A stretch of DNA of 64,000 nt, from contig NZ_JAVAMS010000002.1 in the NCBI RefSeq assembly GCF_030730945.1, positions 558,001 to 622,000 of the forward strand, given 5' to 3'. The notes beneath the pieces are model-generated. The model searched no databases. It was not told where the DNA came from and was given only the letters and a program-made list of their open reading frames with translations. The translations under genes and the position numbers were made by a program. This document shows positions 16,334 through 23,771 of the stretch, in pieces; within the stretch, counting starts at the first letter, position 1; every line of letters begins with the position of its first letter. Source of the DNA: Aurantiacibacter poecillastricola. GTDB lineage: Bacteria; Pseudomonadota; Alphaproteobacteria; Sphingomonadales; Sphingomonadaceae.

Positions 16334-17728
16334 TCACAACCGCTCCAGCAGATCCCGCGCAAACATCGTCAGCGTATCGTCGCGGGCGCCCATGATCACC
16401 ACGCGGTCGCCGGGGCGGGCAAGTTTTACGATGCGCTCGCCGCAACCCTCGCGGGTCTCGATATATTCGGCGCTGCCGCCCTCTTGCTGGATGAGGTCGA
16501 CGATCCGCTCGCTGCCTTCGGAGCGGTCCACCGTGCCGCCGAAATAGACAGGCTCGCACATCAGCGTGTGGTCTTCGGGGCCGAGTTCCTTCGCGAAGGT
16601 ATGCGCGAGTTCGCGTCCCATCTGTCTGAGCGGGCCGTAGCCATGCGGCTGGAAGAAGGCGATCACGCGGCCATCCTGCGCCTTCAGCGTGCGCAGGGTG
16701 GCGCGCGCCTTTTCCGGGTTGTGGCCGAAATCGTCGATCACAGTGACGCCGCGCTCGCTGGTGCCGATCACGTCGAACCGGCGGGCGAGGCCCTTGAAGC
16801 TGGCGAGCGCCATCGCGGCATCGTGCACCTCGACACCTGCGGCCACCGCGGCGGTGATGGCGGCGAGCGCGTTTTCGAGATTGTGCCGCCCGGGCATGGG
16901 CACGCGCAGCGAGTGGCCCACATCCTCGCGCCGGTCCACCAGCAGCGCGTCGATCCCGTCGGGATGTTCCTCGATCGTGCCCGGCTCGATGGTGAAAGTG
17001 GCCTTCTCGTGCTTCAGCGCGAAGCTGAGGACATTGGGGCATTTGCGGGCGAGGAATTCGCAGTCGTCGTCGTCGAGGTTCACCACCGCCACGTTCGCCC
17101 GGCGCAGGAAATTGCCGAACAGGGTGCGCAGTTCCTCCATGCTCTTGTGATCAAGGCTGATATTGAGGAGCACCGCGACGGTCGGATCGTAAAGCGCGAT
17201 GGAGCCGTCGCTCTCGTCCACCTCGCTCACGAACACCTTGCCGTCTCCCACCACCGCGCTGGCGAAGGGATTGTCGGCACTGGCGAAGTTCTTCATCACC
17301 GCGCCGTTCATGATCGTGGGCTCGTGTCCGGTGCGCTCCAGGATCCAGCCGAGCATCGCGGTGGTGGTGGACTTGCCGCTGGTGCCGCCGACAGCCAGCG
17401 AAGTGGGTGCGGCGTTGAACAATTGCGCCAGTAACTCGGCGCGGGTGAGGCGGGTGCAGCCAAGCTCCTTCGCCTTCGCCACTTCGGGCACGGTATCCTC
17501 GATCGCGGCGCTGGCCACCAGCACCTGATCACCGTTGGTGATGCCGCTGCCGTCCTGCGGGAACAGCTCGAAGCCGCGTTTCTCCAGCCAGGCGAACTTA
17601 TCGGGCGTGCGGCCCTGGTCGAAACTGCGGTCCGACCCGCCGACCTCGGCACCGAGGCCTTTCACGATCTGGGCGAGCGGTAACATGCCCGATCCCCCGA
17701 TACCGCAGAAGAAATAGGATTTTTCCAA
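16334..17728 (-). CDS. Mur ligase family protein (UDP-MurNAc-peptide ligase, probably for recycling)
   Basis: The product has 464 residues with the three Mur ligase domains: an N-terminal UDP-binding Rossmann domain (FFCGIGGSGMLPLAQ), the ATPase domain with its P-loop, and the C-terminal domain (HNPEKARATLRTLK, FQPHGYGP). The P-loop reads GGTSGKSTTT, whereas MurC and Mpl have GTHGKTTT. I start it at the TTG at 17728 (MEKSYFF...), where homology begins, with GGGAG 11 bases upstream; an ATG lies at 17788. It faces an LD-carboxypeptidase gene, and the pair suggests the Mpl reaction (murein tripeptide joined to UDP-MurNAc). MurC activity is the alternative. Confidence 0.8.
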   Translation of the reverse strand: MEKSYFFCGIGGSGMLPLAQIVKGLGAEVGGSDRSFDQGRTPDKFAWLEKRGFELFPQDGSGITNGDQVLVASAAIEDTVPEVAKAKELGCTRLTRAELLAQLFNAAPTSLAVGGTSGKSTTTAMLGWILERTGHEPTIMNGAVMKNFASADNPFASAVVGDGKVFVSEVDESDGSIALYDPTVAVLLNISLDHKSMEELRTLFGNFLRRANVAVVNLDDDDCEFLARKCPNVLSFALKHEKATFTIEPGTIEEHPDGIDALLVDRREDVGHSLRVPMPGRHNLENALAAITAAVAAGVEVHDAAMALASFKGLARRFDVIGTSERGVTVIDDFGHNPEKARATLRTLKAQDGRVIAFFQPHGYGPLRQMGRELAHTFAKELGPEDHTLMCEPVYFGGTVDRSEGSERIVDLIQQEGGSAEYIETREGCGERIVKLARPGDRVVIMGARDDTLTMFARDLLERL

Positions 17729-17851
17729 GTCCGCGAACTCCCGTGCTTGCCGCCTTGGCCGGGCCACATCCCGGCCTTCGCGCGGCAATCGAACAGGCCC
17801 CGCCTACGCGGGGACTCGCGCATTGTGAAGCCGGTGCTAAAGGCTAGCGGC

Positions 17852-18682
17852 ATGAAAACACGCATAACGTGCCTGTGCCCCGGAAAACCCATCCGCCGCG
17901 AGCGGGCCGACGCCGTGCTTGCCCTGGCGGAGGCGGAATTCCCGCAGGTCGCTCTCGATTTCCATCCGCAATGCTTCGAAAGGCATGGCCATTTCGCCGG
18001 AGACGATGCCATGCGCCGCGATGCCTTCATCACCGTGGCCAACGATCCGGAGGTGGACGCCATCTGGTTCGCGATGGGCGGCTACGGCTCCAACCGCATC
18101 GCCGCGCCGGCCATCGCAGCGCTTACACAGCCTGCGCGCGAGAAGACCTATCTCGGCTATTCGGACGCGGGCACCTTGCTCGGCGCGCTCTACCGGCACG
18201 GCATAGGCCAGCCGGTGCACGGCCCGCTGGCAGGCGACATCAAGCGCGAAGGCGGGGAAGACGCCGTGCGCCGCGTGCTGCGCTACCTCTCTGGCGAGGA
18301 CGTCGGGCTGGAGGAGGGCCTCGACGAGCGCCCGGTTGCCGCGTTCAACCTGATGACGCTCGCCATGCTGTGCGGCACCGACCTGATGCCCGATCTCACC
18401 GGCCACGTCGTGATGGTGGAGGAGGTGGCAGAGCATCTTTATGCCGTGGACCGCCTGTTCTTCCACGTCACCCAACACCTTTCCGGCATTGCGGGCCTGC
18501 GCCTCGGCAGGGTGAGCGCCGTCCCCGAAAACGACCGACCCTTCGGCATGGATGAGGTCGAAATCGCCCGTTACTGGTGCGAGCGCAGCGGCATTCCCTA
18601 TCTCGGCCGCGCGGATATCGGGCACGATGCCGCCAATGCGATCGTTCCCTTCGGTGTTGCGCGCATGGCCTCGGAAGCATAG
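17852..18682 (+). CDS. ldcA: LD-carboxypeptidase (peptidase family S66)
   Basis: LdcA removes the terminal D-alanine from murein tetrapeptides in the cytoplasm, giving the tripeptide that is reused. The 276-residue product keeps the family motifs: the N-terminal CLCPGKPI, WFAMGGYGSNRI, the nucleophile in LGYSDAGTLLGAL, PVHGPLAG and the C-terminal active-site histidine region DIGHDAANAIVPFG. I chose the ATG at 17852; a GTG at 17825 is also in frame. It diverges from the Mur ligase gene, matching a shared recycling role. Confidence 0.88.
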   Translation: MKTRITCLCPGKPIRRERADAVLALAEAEFPQVALDFHPQCFERHGHFAGDDAMRRDAFITVANDPEVDAIWFAMGGYGSNRIAAPAIAALTQPAREKTYLGYSDAGTLLGALYRHGIGQPVHGPLAGDIKREGGEDAVRRVLRYLSGEDVGLEEGLDERPVAAFNLMTLAMLCGTDLMPDLTGHVVMVEEVAEHLYAVDRLFFHVTQHLSGIAGLRLGRVSAVPENDRPFGMDEVEIARYWCERSGIPYLGRADIGHDAANAIVPFGVARMASEA

Positions 18683-18708
18683 GCCCGCGCGGGAGAGAAG
18701 GAGTTACC

Positions 18709-19641
18709 ATGATAGCATTCGTATTTCCCGGCCAGGGAAGCCAGAAGATCGGCATGGGCGTGGACCTTGCCGAAGCCAGCAGCGCCGCGCGCCAGGTGTT
18801 CGAGGAAGTGGACGACGCGCTGAACCAGAAGCTGGCGCAGCTGATGGCCGAGGGGCCGGAATCCGAACTTACCATGACGGCCAATGCCCAGCCTGCGATC
18901 ATGGCCAATTCGATGGCGGTGGTAAGGGTTCTGGAGGACGGCGGGTTCTCGCTGTCGGAGAAGGGCGGCTGCGTCGCCGGTCACTCATTGGGCGAATACT
19001 CCGCGCTGGCTTCTGTCGGCGCGTTCAGCCTCAGCGATGTGGCGCGGGTACTGCGCACGCGCGGTATCGCCATGCAGGATGCGGTGCCCATTGGCGTTGG
19101 CGGAATGTGTGCGCTGCTCGGCGCGGACCTCGAGAAGGCGGAGGCGCTGGCCGAGGCCGCGGCGGACGGACAGGTGTGCGAAGTCGCCAATGACAACGAC
19201 CCGACACAGGTCGTGCTCTCGGGCCACTTGCAGGCGATCGACCGCGCGGTGGAGCTGGCGAAGGAGCATGGCATCAAGCGCGCGGTGAAGCTGCCCGTCT
19301 CGGCGCCGTTCCACTGCTCGCTGATGAAGCCCGCCGCCCAGCGCATGACCTTTGCCCTGAACGACACGCCTCCGGGCGCCTTCCGCCTGCCGATCTACAG
19401 CAATGTCACCGCCGCCGAGGTTACTGACGCCTCTGCCGAGAAGGACCTGCTGATCGAGCAGATCACGGGCCGCGTGCGCTGGCGCGAGAGCGTACTCGCG
19501 ATGCAGGACGCGGGCGTCGATCATTTCGTCGAGGTCGGCGGCAAGGTGCTCGGCCCGATGATCCGCAAGATTGCGCCCGATGCGAAGGTGAGGAGCGTTG
19601 TCGGCATGGACGATATCGACGCGCTGGCGAAGGAGGTCTGA
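18709..19641 (+). CDS. fabD: Malonyl-CoA:ACP transacylase
   Basis: FabD loads malonyl groups onto acyl carrier protein for fatty-acid synthesis. The 310-residue product has the FPGQGSQ motif (6-12), the nucleophile serine S93 in GHSLGEYSAL, and the catalytic histidine in APFHCSLM near 203. The VGGKVLGPMIRKI signature ends the protein. GAGAAGGAG precedes the ATG. It is followed by fabG with 2 bases between, the common fab order. Confidence 0.97.
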   Translation: MIAFVFPGQGSQKIGMGVDLAEASSAARQVFEEVDDALNQKLAQLMAEGPESELTMTANAQPAIMANSMAVVRVLEDGGFSLSEKGGCVAGHSLGEYSALASVGAFSLSDVARVLRTRGIAMQDAVPIGVGGMCALLGADLEKAEALAEAAADGQVCEVANDNDPTQVVLSGHLQAIDRAVELAKEHGIKRAVKLPVSAPFHCSLMKPAAQRMTFALNDTPPGAFRLPIYSNVTAAEVTDASAEKDLLIEQITGRVRWRESVLAMQDAGVDHFVEVGGKVLGPMIRKIAPDAKVRSVVGMDDIDALAKEV

Positions 19642-19643
19642 CG

Positions 19644-20408
19644 ATGTTTTCCCTGAAAGGCATGACAGCCCTCGTCACCGGGGCAAGCGGCGGCATCGGC
19701 TCCTCCATCGCCATGGCGCTGGCGCAGCAGGGCGCGCGCCTCGCGCTCTCGGGCTCGAACGGCGACAAGCTGCGCGCCTTCCGCGAGCAGTTGAACGAGG
19801 AATATCCGCACCACGATCACGACGGCCATGTCGAGATCACCTGCGACCTTTCCAACGAAACGCAGGTCGAGGAACTGGTGCCCGCCGCCATCGATACGCT
19901 GGGCAGCCTCGAAATCCTGGTGAACAACGCCGGCATCACCCGCGACAACCTCGCCATGCGTATGAAGGACGAGGAGTGGGAGCAGGTCATCAAGGTCAAC
20001 CTGGAGGCCACCTTCCGCCTGATGCGCGCGAGCGCGAGGCCAATGATGAAGGCGCGCTTCGGGCGCATCGTCAACATCACATCCGTGGTGGGCGCGACGG
20101 GCAATCCCGGCCAGATGAACTACTGCGCCGCCAAGGCCGGCGTCGTCGGCATGAGCCGCAGCCTCGCCCAGGAGCTCGCCGCGCGCGGCATCACCGTGAA
20201 CTGCGTTGCTCCCGGCTTCATCCGCTCCGCCATGACCGATGCGCTGGACGACAAGCAGAAGGACACGATCAACGCCCGCATTCCCATGGGTCGCATGGGC
20301 GAGGGCGACGATATCGGCGCTGCGGTCGCCTACCTTGCCTCGAAGGAAGCGAGCTACGTCACCGGCCAGGTGCTGCACGTGAATGGCGGCATGGCGATGC
20401 TGGGTTAG
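19644..20408 (+). CDS. fabG: 3-oxoacyl-ACP reductase
   Basis: FabG reduces 3-oxoacyl-ACP with NADPH. The 254-residue SDR has the cofactor motif TGASGGIG (12-19), NNAG (94-97) and the catalytic S147, Y160 and K164 (YCAAKAG). A His-rich loop (YPHHDHDGH, about 54-62) is an oddity between beta strands. It ends in the usual HVNGGMAMLG. It is co-transcribed with fabD; an acpP gene does not follow, its place being taken by the DUF559/repeat element. Confidence 0.96.
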   Translation: MFSLKGMTALVTGASGGIGSSIAMALAQQGARLALSGSNGDKLRAFREQLNEEYPHHDHDGHVEITCDLSNETQVEELVPAAIDTLGSLEILVNNAGITRDNLAMRMKDEEWEQVIKVNLEATFRLMRASARPMMKARFGRIVNITSVVGATGNPGQMNYCAAKAGVVGMSRSLAQELAARGITVNCVAPGFIRSAMTDALDDKQKDTINARIPMGRMGEGDDIGAAVAYLASKEASYVTGQVLHVNGGMAMLG

Positions 20409-20418
20409 CGGTAGATAT

Positions 20419-20472
20419 CCTCCCCGTTTGCGCAGCAAATGGGGAGGTGGCAGCCGCAGGCTGACGGAGGGG
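20419..20472 (+). repeat. Palindromic repeat, left copy (A) before the DUF559 gene
   Basis: CCTCCCC and GGGGAGG arms (20419-20447) form a near-perfect hairpin with GTTTGC/GCAAAT inside and a GCA loop. A second smaller hairpin (CAGCC-GCA-GGCTG) follows, then ACGGAGGGG. The unit ends 3 bases before the GTG start of the nuclease gene and supplies its ribosome-binding site. Confidence 0.85.
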
Positions 20473-20474
20473 CC

Positions 20475-20831
20475 GTGAGCAGGTCGACAAGCAGGCGCAC
20501 GGTGGAAATGGCAAAGAGCCTTCGCCAGGACATGACCCTGCCCGAAATCCGCCTCTGGCAAATCCTCCGCCGCAAGCCCGAGGGCCTCAAATTCCGCCGT
20601 CAGCATCCCATCGGTCCCTTCGTCCTCGACTTCTACTGCGCCTCGGCAAAGGTCGGGATCGAGATCGACGGAAAGGCGCACGACATGAGCGGAAGGCCCG
20701 AAGCGGATGGCCGGCGCGATGAAATCCTTCGTGAGCGAGGTATCTCGATCGTGCGCATCGCGGCGAGCGAAGTCCTGACTGATGCCGAAGGAGTGGCAGC
20801 GGCGATCTGTGCGATGTGCCGTCCCGCCTAG
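20475..20831 (+). CDS. DUF559 (Vsr-like) endonuclease-domain protein
   Basis: The product has 118 residues from the GTG at 20475; ATGs at 20439 and 20508 are in frame. DUF559 is a PD-(D/E)XK fold related to Vsr mismatch endonucleases. The family core is intact: LRQDMTLPEIRLWQILR, GLKFRRQHPIGPFVLDFYC and GIEIDGKAHD, holding the expected Asp, Glu and His near the metal site, then GISIVRIAASEVL. GGAGG at 20466-20470 is the likely ribosome-binding site and lies inside repeat A. An inverted copy of that repeat begins right after the stop. This gene-plus-repeat layout resembles a small mobile or domesticated element. Its role is unknown. Confidence 0.82.
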   Translation: MSRSTSRRTVEMAKSLRQDMTLPEIRLWQILRRKPEGLKFRRQHPIGPFVLDFYCASAKVGIEIDGKAHDMSGRPEADGRRDEILRERGISIVRIAASEVLTDAEGVAAAICAMCRPA

Positions 20832-20892
20832 CCCCTCCGTCACGCCGCCTGACGGCGACGTGCCACCTCCCCATCGCTGCGCGACAGGGAGG
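20832..20892 (-). repeat. Palindromic repeat, right inverted copy (B) after the DUF559 gene
   Basis: It starts at the base after the DUF559 stop codon: CCCCTCCGTC, a small hairpin (GCCGCCTGACGGC), CCACCTCCCC, a second hairpin and AGGGAGG. It is repeat A in reverse orientation with a diverged middle, so A and B form terminal inverted repeats around the gene. Confidence 0.8.
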
Positions 20893-20901
20893 ACGACCGA
20901 T

Positions 20902-20959
20902 CCTCCCCGTGGCGAAGCCATGGGGAGGGGGACCGCTCGCAAAGCGAGTGGTGGAGGGG
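20902..20959 (+). repeat. Palindromic repeat, third copy (C), same orientation as A
   Basis: CCTCCCC GTGGC GAA GCCAT GGGGAGG forms the main hairpin; CGCTCGC/GCGAGTG forms the second, followed by GTGGAGGGG. Only 9 bases separate it from copy B. Loop sequences differ between copies while the stems covary, as in REP-like elements. Confidence 0.8.
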
Positions 20960-21159
20960 CCTATTGGACCTGACGCGGCAATTGAGCCACCAAATCCCCC
21001 AACCAACCCCACTTTTCCCCAAGGAATCCGCACACTCGCATCCGAATCCTTGCCCGGGCATACGCCTTCGCTAAGGATGGACCTGCAATTTACCGGCGCT
21101 TGCAGGCGAATCCGGGCCTTGTCCGGTCCCTGTGGCGCGTGAATGGGGAAGTACTTGCC
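20960..21159. promoter_or_regulatory. Region upstream of dnaN with a possible promoter
   Basis: No gene is seen. TTGCCC (21050-21055) and CTAAGGAT (21071-21078) sit at promoter spacing, with GCTAAG matching the alphaproteobacterial GCTANA form of the -10. This would give dnaN a leader of about 75-80 bases. The call is tentative. Confidence 0.3.
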
Positions 21160-22287
21160 ATGAAGGCCACCATCGAACGCGCGAAGCTGCTGCGCTGCCT
21201 GTCCCACGTCCAGTCGGTGGTGGAGCGGCGCAACACGATCCCGATCCTCTCCAACGTGCTGATCGAGGCATCGGAAAGCGGCCATATCAAGGTGATGGCG
21301 ACCGACCTCGACTTGCAGGTTGTCGAAAGCCTGGAAGCGAACAACGTGGAAAGTGCAGGCGCGATCACCGTTTCGGCCCACCTGCTGTTCGACATTGCCC
21401 GCAAGCTGCCGGATGGTAGCGAGGTGTCGCTGGAGACGGCGGAGAACCGCATGACCATCAAGGCCGGGCGCAGCCGCTTCTCGCTGCCTACCCTGCCGCG
21501 TGACGATTTCCCGGTGATCGTGGAAGGCGACCTGCCGACCAGCTTCCAATTGCCCGCAAAGACGCTGGCCGAACTGATTGACCGCACGCGCTTCGCTATT
21601 TCGACGGAGGAAACGCGCTATTACCTGAACGGCATCTTCTTCCACGTGGCGGACGAGGATGGCGGCGTGCTGAAGGCCGCGGCCACCGACGGCCACCGTC
21701 TCGCGCGCTTCACCCTGCCGCGTCCCAGCGGTGCGGAAGGCATGCCCGACGTGATCGTGCCGCGAAAGGCGGTTGGCGAGCTTCGCAAGCTGCTGGACGA
21801 GGCTCTGGAAGGCAATGTCGCCATCGATCTCAGCCCCTCCAAGATCCGCTTCACGCTTGGCGGGGAGGGCGGCGTCGTCCTTACCAGCAAGCTGATCGAC
21901 GGCACCTTCCCCGATTATTCGCGCGTAATTCCAACGGGTAACGACAAGCTGCTGAAAGTCGATCCCAAGTCGCTTTTCGCCGGTGTCGACCGCGTGGCGA
22001 CCATCGCCACGGAGAAGACCCGCGCTGTGAAGATGGGCCTCGAAGGCGACAAGGTGACGCTCACCGTCACCAGCCCCGACAACGGCAATGCGGTGGAGGA
22101 AGTCTCCGCCGAATATGCCGCCGACGGGCTCGAGATCGGCTTCAACGCCGGTTACCTCAAGGACATCCTTCACCAGATGGATGCCGACACCGTGGAACTC
22201 CACTTCGCCGATGCAGGCGCTCCCACGCTGATCCGCAAGGACGAGGAAAGCCCGGCGCTCTATGTGCTGATGCCGATGCGCGTGTAA
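21160..22287 (+). CDS. dnaN: DNA polymerase III beta sliding clamp
   Basis: The clamp encircles DNA and tethers polymerase III. The 375-residue product has three repeats of the clamp fold; typical phrases are RAKLLRCLSHVQSVVERRNTI cut short here as LLRCLSHVQSVVERR, NTIPILSNVLIEA, RYYLNGIFFHV, ATDGHRLA and the C-terminal LYVLMPMRV that lies by the hydrophobic groove. The ATG at 21160 was chosen by family length. It is not beside dnaA in this window; it stands downstream of the DUF559/repeat element. Confidence 0.97.
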   Translation: MKATIERAKLLRCLSHVQSVVERRNTIPILSNVLIEASESGHIKVMATDLDLQVVESLEANNVESAGAITVSAHLLFDIARKLPDGSEVSLETAENRMTIKAGRSRFSLPTLPRDDFPVIVEGDLPTSFQLPAKTLAELIDRTRFAISTEETRYYLNGIFFHVADEDGGVLKAAATDGHRLARFTLPRPSGAEGMPDVIVPRKAVGELRKLLDEALEGNVAIDLSPSKIRFTLGGEGGVVLTSKLIDGTFPDYSRVIPTGNDKLLKVDPKSLFAGVDRVATIATEKTRAVKMGLEGDKVTLTVTSPDNGNAVEEVSAEYAADGLEIGFNAGYLKDILHQMDADTVELHFADAGAPTLIRKDEESPALYVLMPMRV

Positions 22288-22297
22288 TGCTGGCGGC

Positions 22298-23614
22298 CTA
22301 GTTTACCGCCCGGATCATCGCCTCAATATCGACGAACTTTTCGCGGGGAGAACCTTCGCGGGCGGCGGCTTCCTCGGCTTCCTCGATCTTTTTCCAGTCC
22401 TTGAACGTCACCACGTCGAGGCCGTTTTCAGCGGCGTAGGCGTCGAACCCGGCGCGACCGGGCTTGTCGTCGTCGCCCAGCGTTCCGGTCTCGATATCCT
22501 CGGCGATCTTGTCGATGATGGCGAAGCCGTCGGGCTTGTTGGTGCCGATTGTGCCGGATGGCCCGCGCATGGCCCAGCCGACGCAGTACAAGCCGGGCAG
22601 GATGCGGCCTGAATCATTGGCGAAGCGGCCCGCGCTCTCGTCGAAGGGTACGCCGGGGATGGGCGCGGTGCGATAGCCGATGCAGCTTACCACCAGGTCG
22701 GCGGGCAGGCGCTGCGTCTCGCCGGTGGCGACCGCGCGGCCATCCACCAGCTTCGTCCGCTCGATCTCGACCGCTTCCACGCGCGCATCGCCGATGAAGG
22801 CGGTGGGCTGGGCGAAAAAGGCGAACTCGACCGTGATAGGCTTGTCCGCGCGGGCCCGGTCGGGAAGGGCGGCGAACTTGCGCAACAGTGCAACAGACTT
22901 GCGCAGGCCCGGATCGAGCAGGGCGTCCTCCTCCACGGCGGGCAAGTCATCGGGAGAGACGAACGGCGCGGCGTGGGCAAGCTCGCCCATCTCGCCAAGC
23001 TCCTTGGGCGTCATGGAGATCTGGTGCGGCCCCCGGCGACCGAGCAGCACGATGCGCTCGATGGCGCTCTCGCACAGCGCGTCCAGCGCATGGTCTACGA
23101 TGTCGGACCCGTCGAATTCGCGGTCCTTCTTCGACAGCATGCGCGCAACGTCCAGCGCGACATTGCCCATGCCGACGATGACGGCGGTCTTGCCGGAGAG
23201 ATCCGGCGAAAGGCCCGCGAATTGCGGGTGGCCGTTATACCAGCCCACGAAAGCCGCACTGCCGAAGACGTTGGCGAGGTCCTCTCCCGCGATGCCCAGC
23301 TCCCGGTCCTGCGGCGCGCCGGTGGCGAGGATGACGGCGTCGTACAGCTCGCGCAGCTCGTCCATCGCAATATCCTCGCCCACGGTGACATTGCCGACGA
23401 AGCGCACATTGTCGCTGAGCGCGGTCTTTTCGTAGCGGCGCGACACGCCCTTGATGGACTGGTGATCGGGCGCGACGCCGGTGCGGATCAGGCCGAAGGG
23501 GACGGGGAGCCGGTCGAAGATATCGACCCTGATCCCGTCCCCAAACTTCTTCTGCGCAGCCTCGGCCGCATAATAGCCTGCCGGGCCCGAACCGATGATC
23601 GCGATATGCCGCAT
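22298..23614 (-). CDS. Ferredoxin/adrenodoxin-NADP+ reductase-like FAD enzyme
   Basis: The 438-residue product belongs to the adrenodoxin-reductase (FprA) type of FAD/NADP enzymes. Motifs: the FAD dinucleotide fold IAIIGSGPAGYYAAEAA (3-19), GLIRTGVAPDHQ, ILATGAPQDREL, the NADP fold VIVGMGNVALDVARML and the C-terminal YCVGWAMRGPSGTIGTNK. It passes electrons between NADPH and ferredoxin, in the cytoplasm. GGAGAAAG supports the ATG at 23614. It converges on dnaN with 10 bases between stops; AT-rich DNA (23620-23760) upstream probably holds its promoter. Confidence 0.9.
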   Translation of the reverse strand: MRHIAIIGSGPAGYYAAEAAQKKFGDGIRVDIFDRLPVPFGLIRTGVAPDHQSIKGVSRRYEKTALSDNVRFVGNVTVGEDIAMDELRELYDAVILATGAPQDRELGIAGEDLANVFGSAAFVGWYNGHPQFAGLSPDLSGKTAVIVGMGNVALDVARMLSKKDREFDGSDIVDHALDALCESAIERIVLLGRRGPHQISMTPKELGEMGELAHAAPFVSPDDLPAVEEDALLDPGLRKSVALLRKFAALPDRARADKPITVEFAFFAQPTAFIGDARVEAVEIERTKLVDGRAVATGETQRLPADLVVSCIGYRTAPIPGVPFDESAGRFANDSGRILPGLYCVGWAMRGPSGTIGTNKPDGFAIIDKIAEDIETGTLGDDDKPGRAGFDAYAAENGLDVVTFKDWKKIEEAEEAAAREGSPREKFVDIEAMIRAVN

Positions 23615-23771
23615 GCAGAGCTTTCTCCAATTCGTTTGGTGTGTCTTAAGTATAACTACGCAATTAACCCTATCCGGCAATGCGCATGACCCGCGAAAAG
23701 GCTCGCTTATACCTGAATTATAAGGGGTCGGCTTAACTTTTCCTCAAACGCATTCGTGTCATTGGCCGATC

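Noticed and set aside
20960..21159. Replication origin near dnaN
   Set aside because: No dnaA gene and no cluster of DnaA boxes (TTATCCACA-like) were seen; dnaN lies apart from dnaA here.
20587..22203. A 538-codon minus-strand frame across the DUF559 gene, repeats and dnaN
   Set aside because: It spans several well-supported genes and palindromes; composition is that of a shadow.
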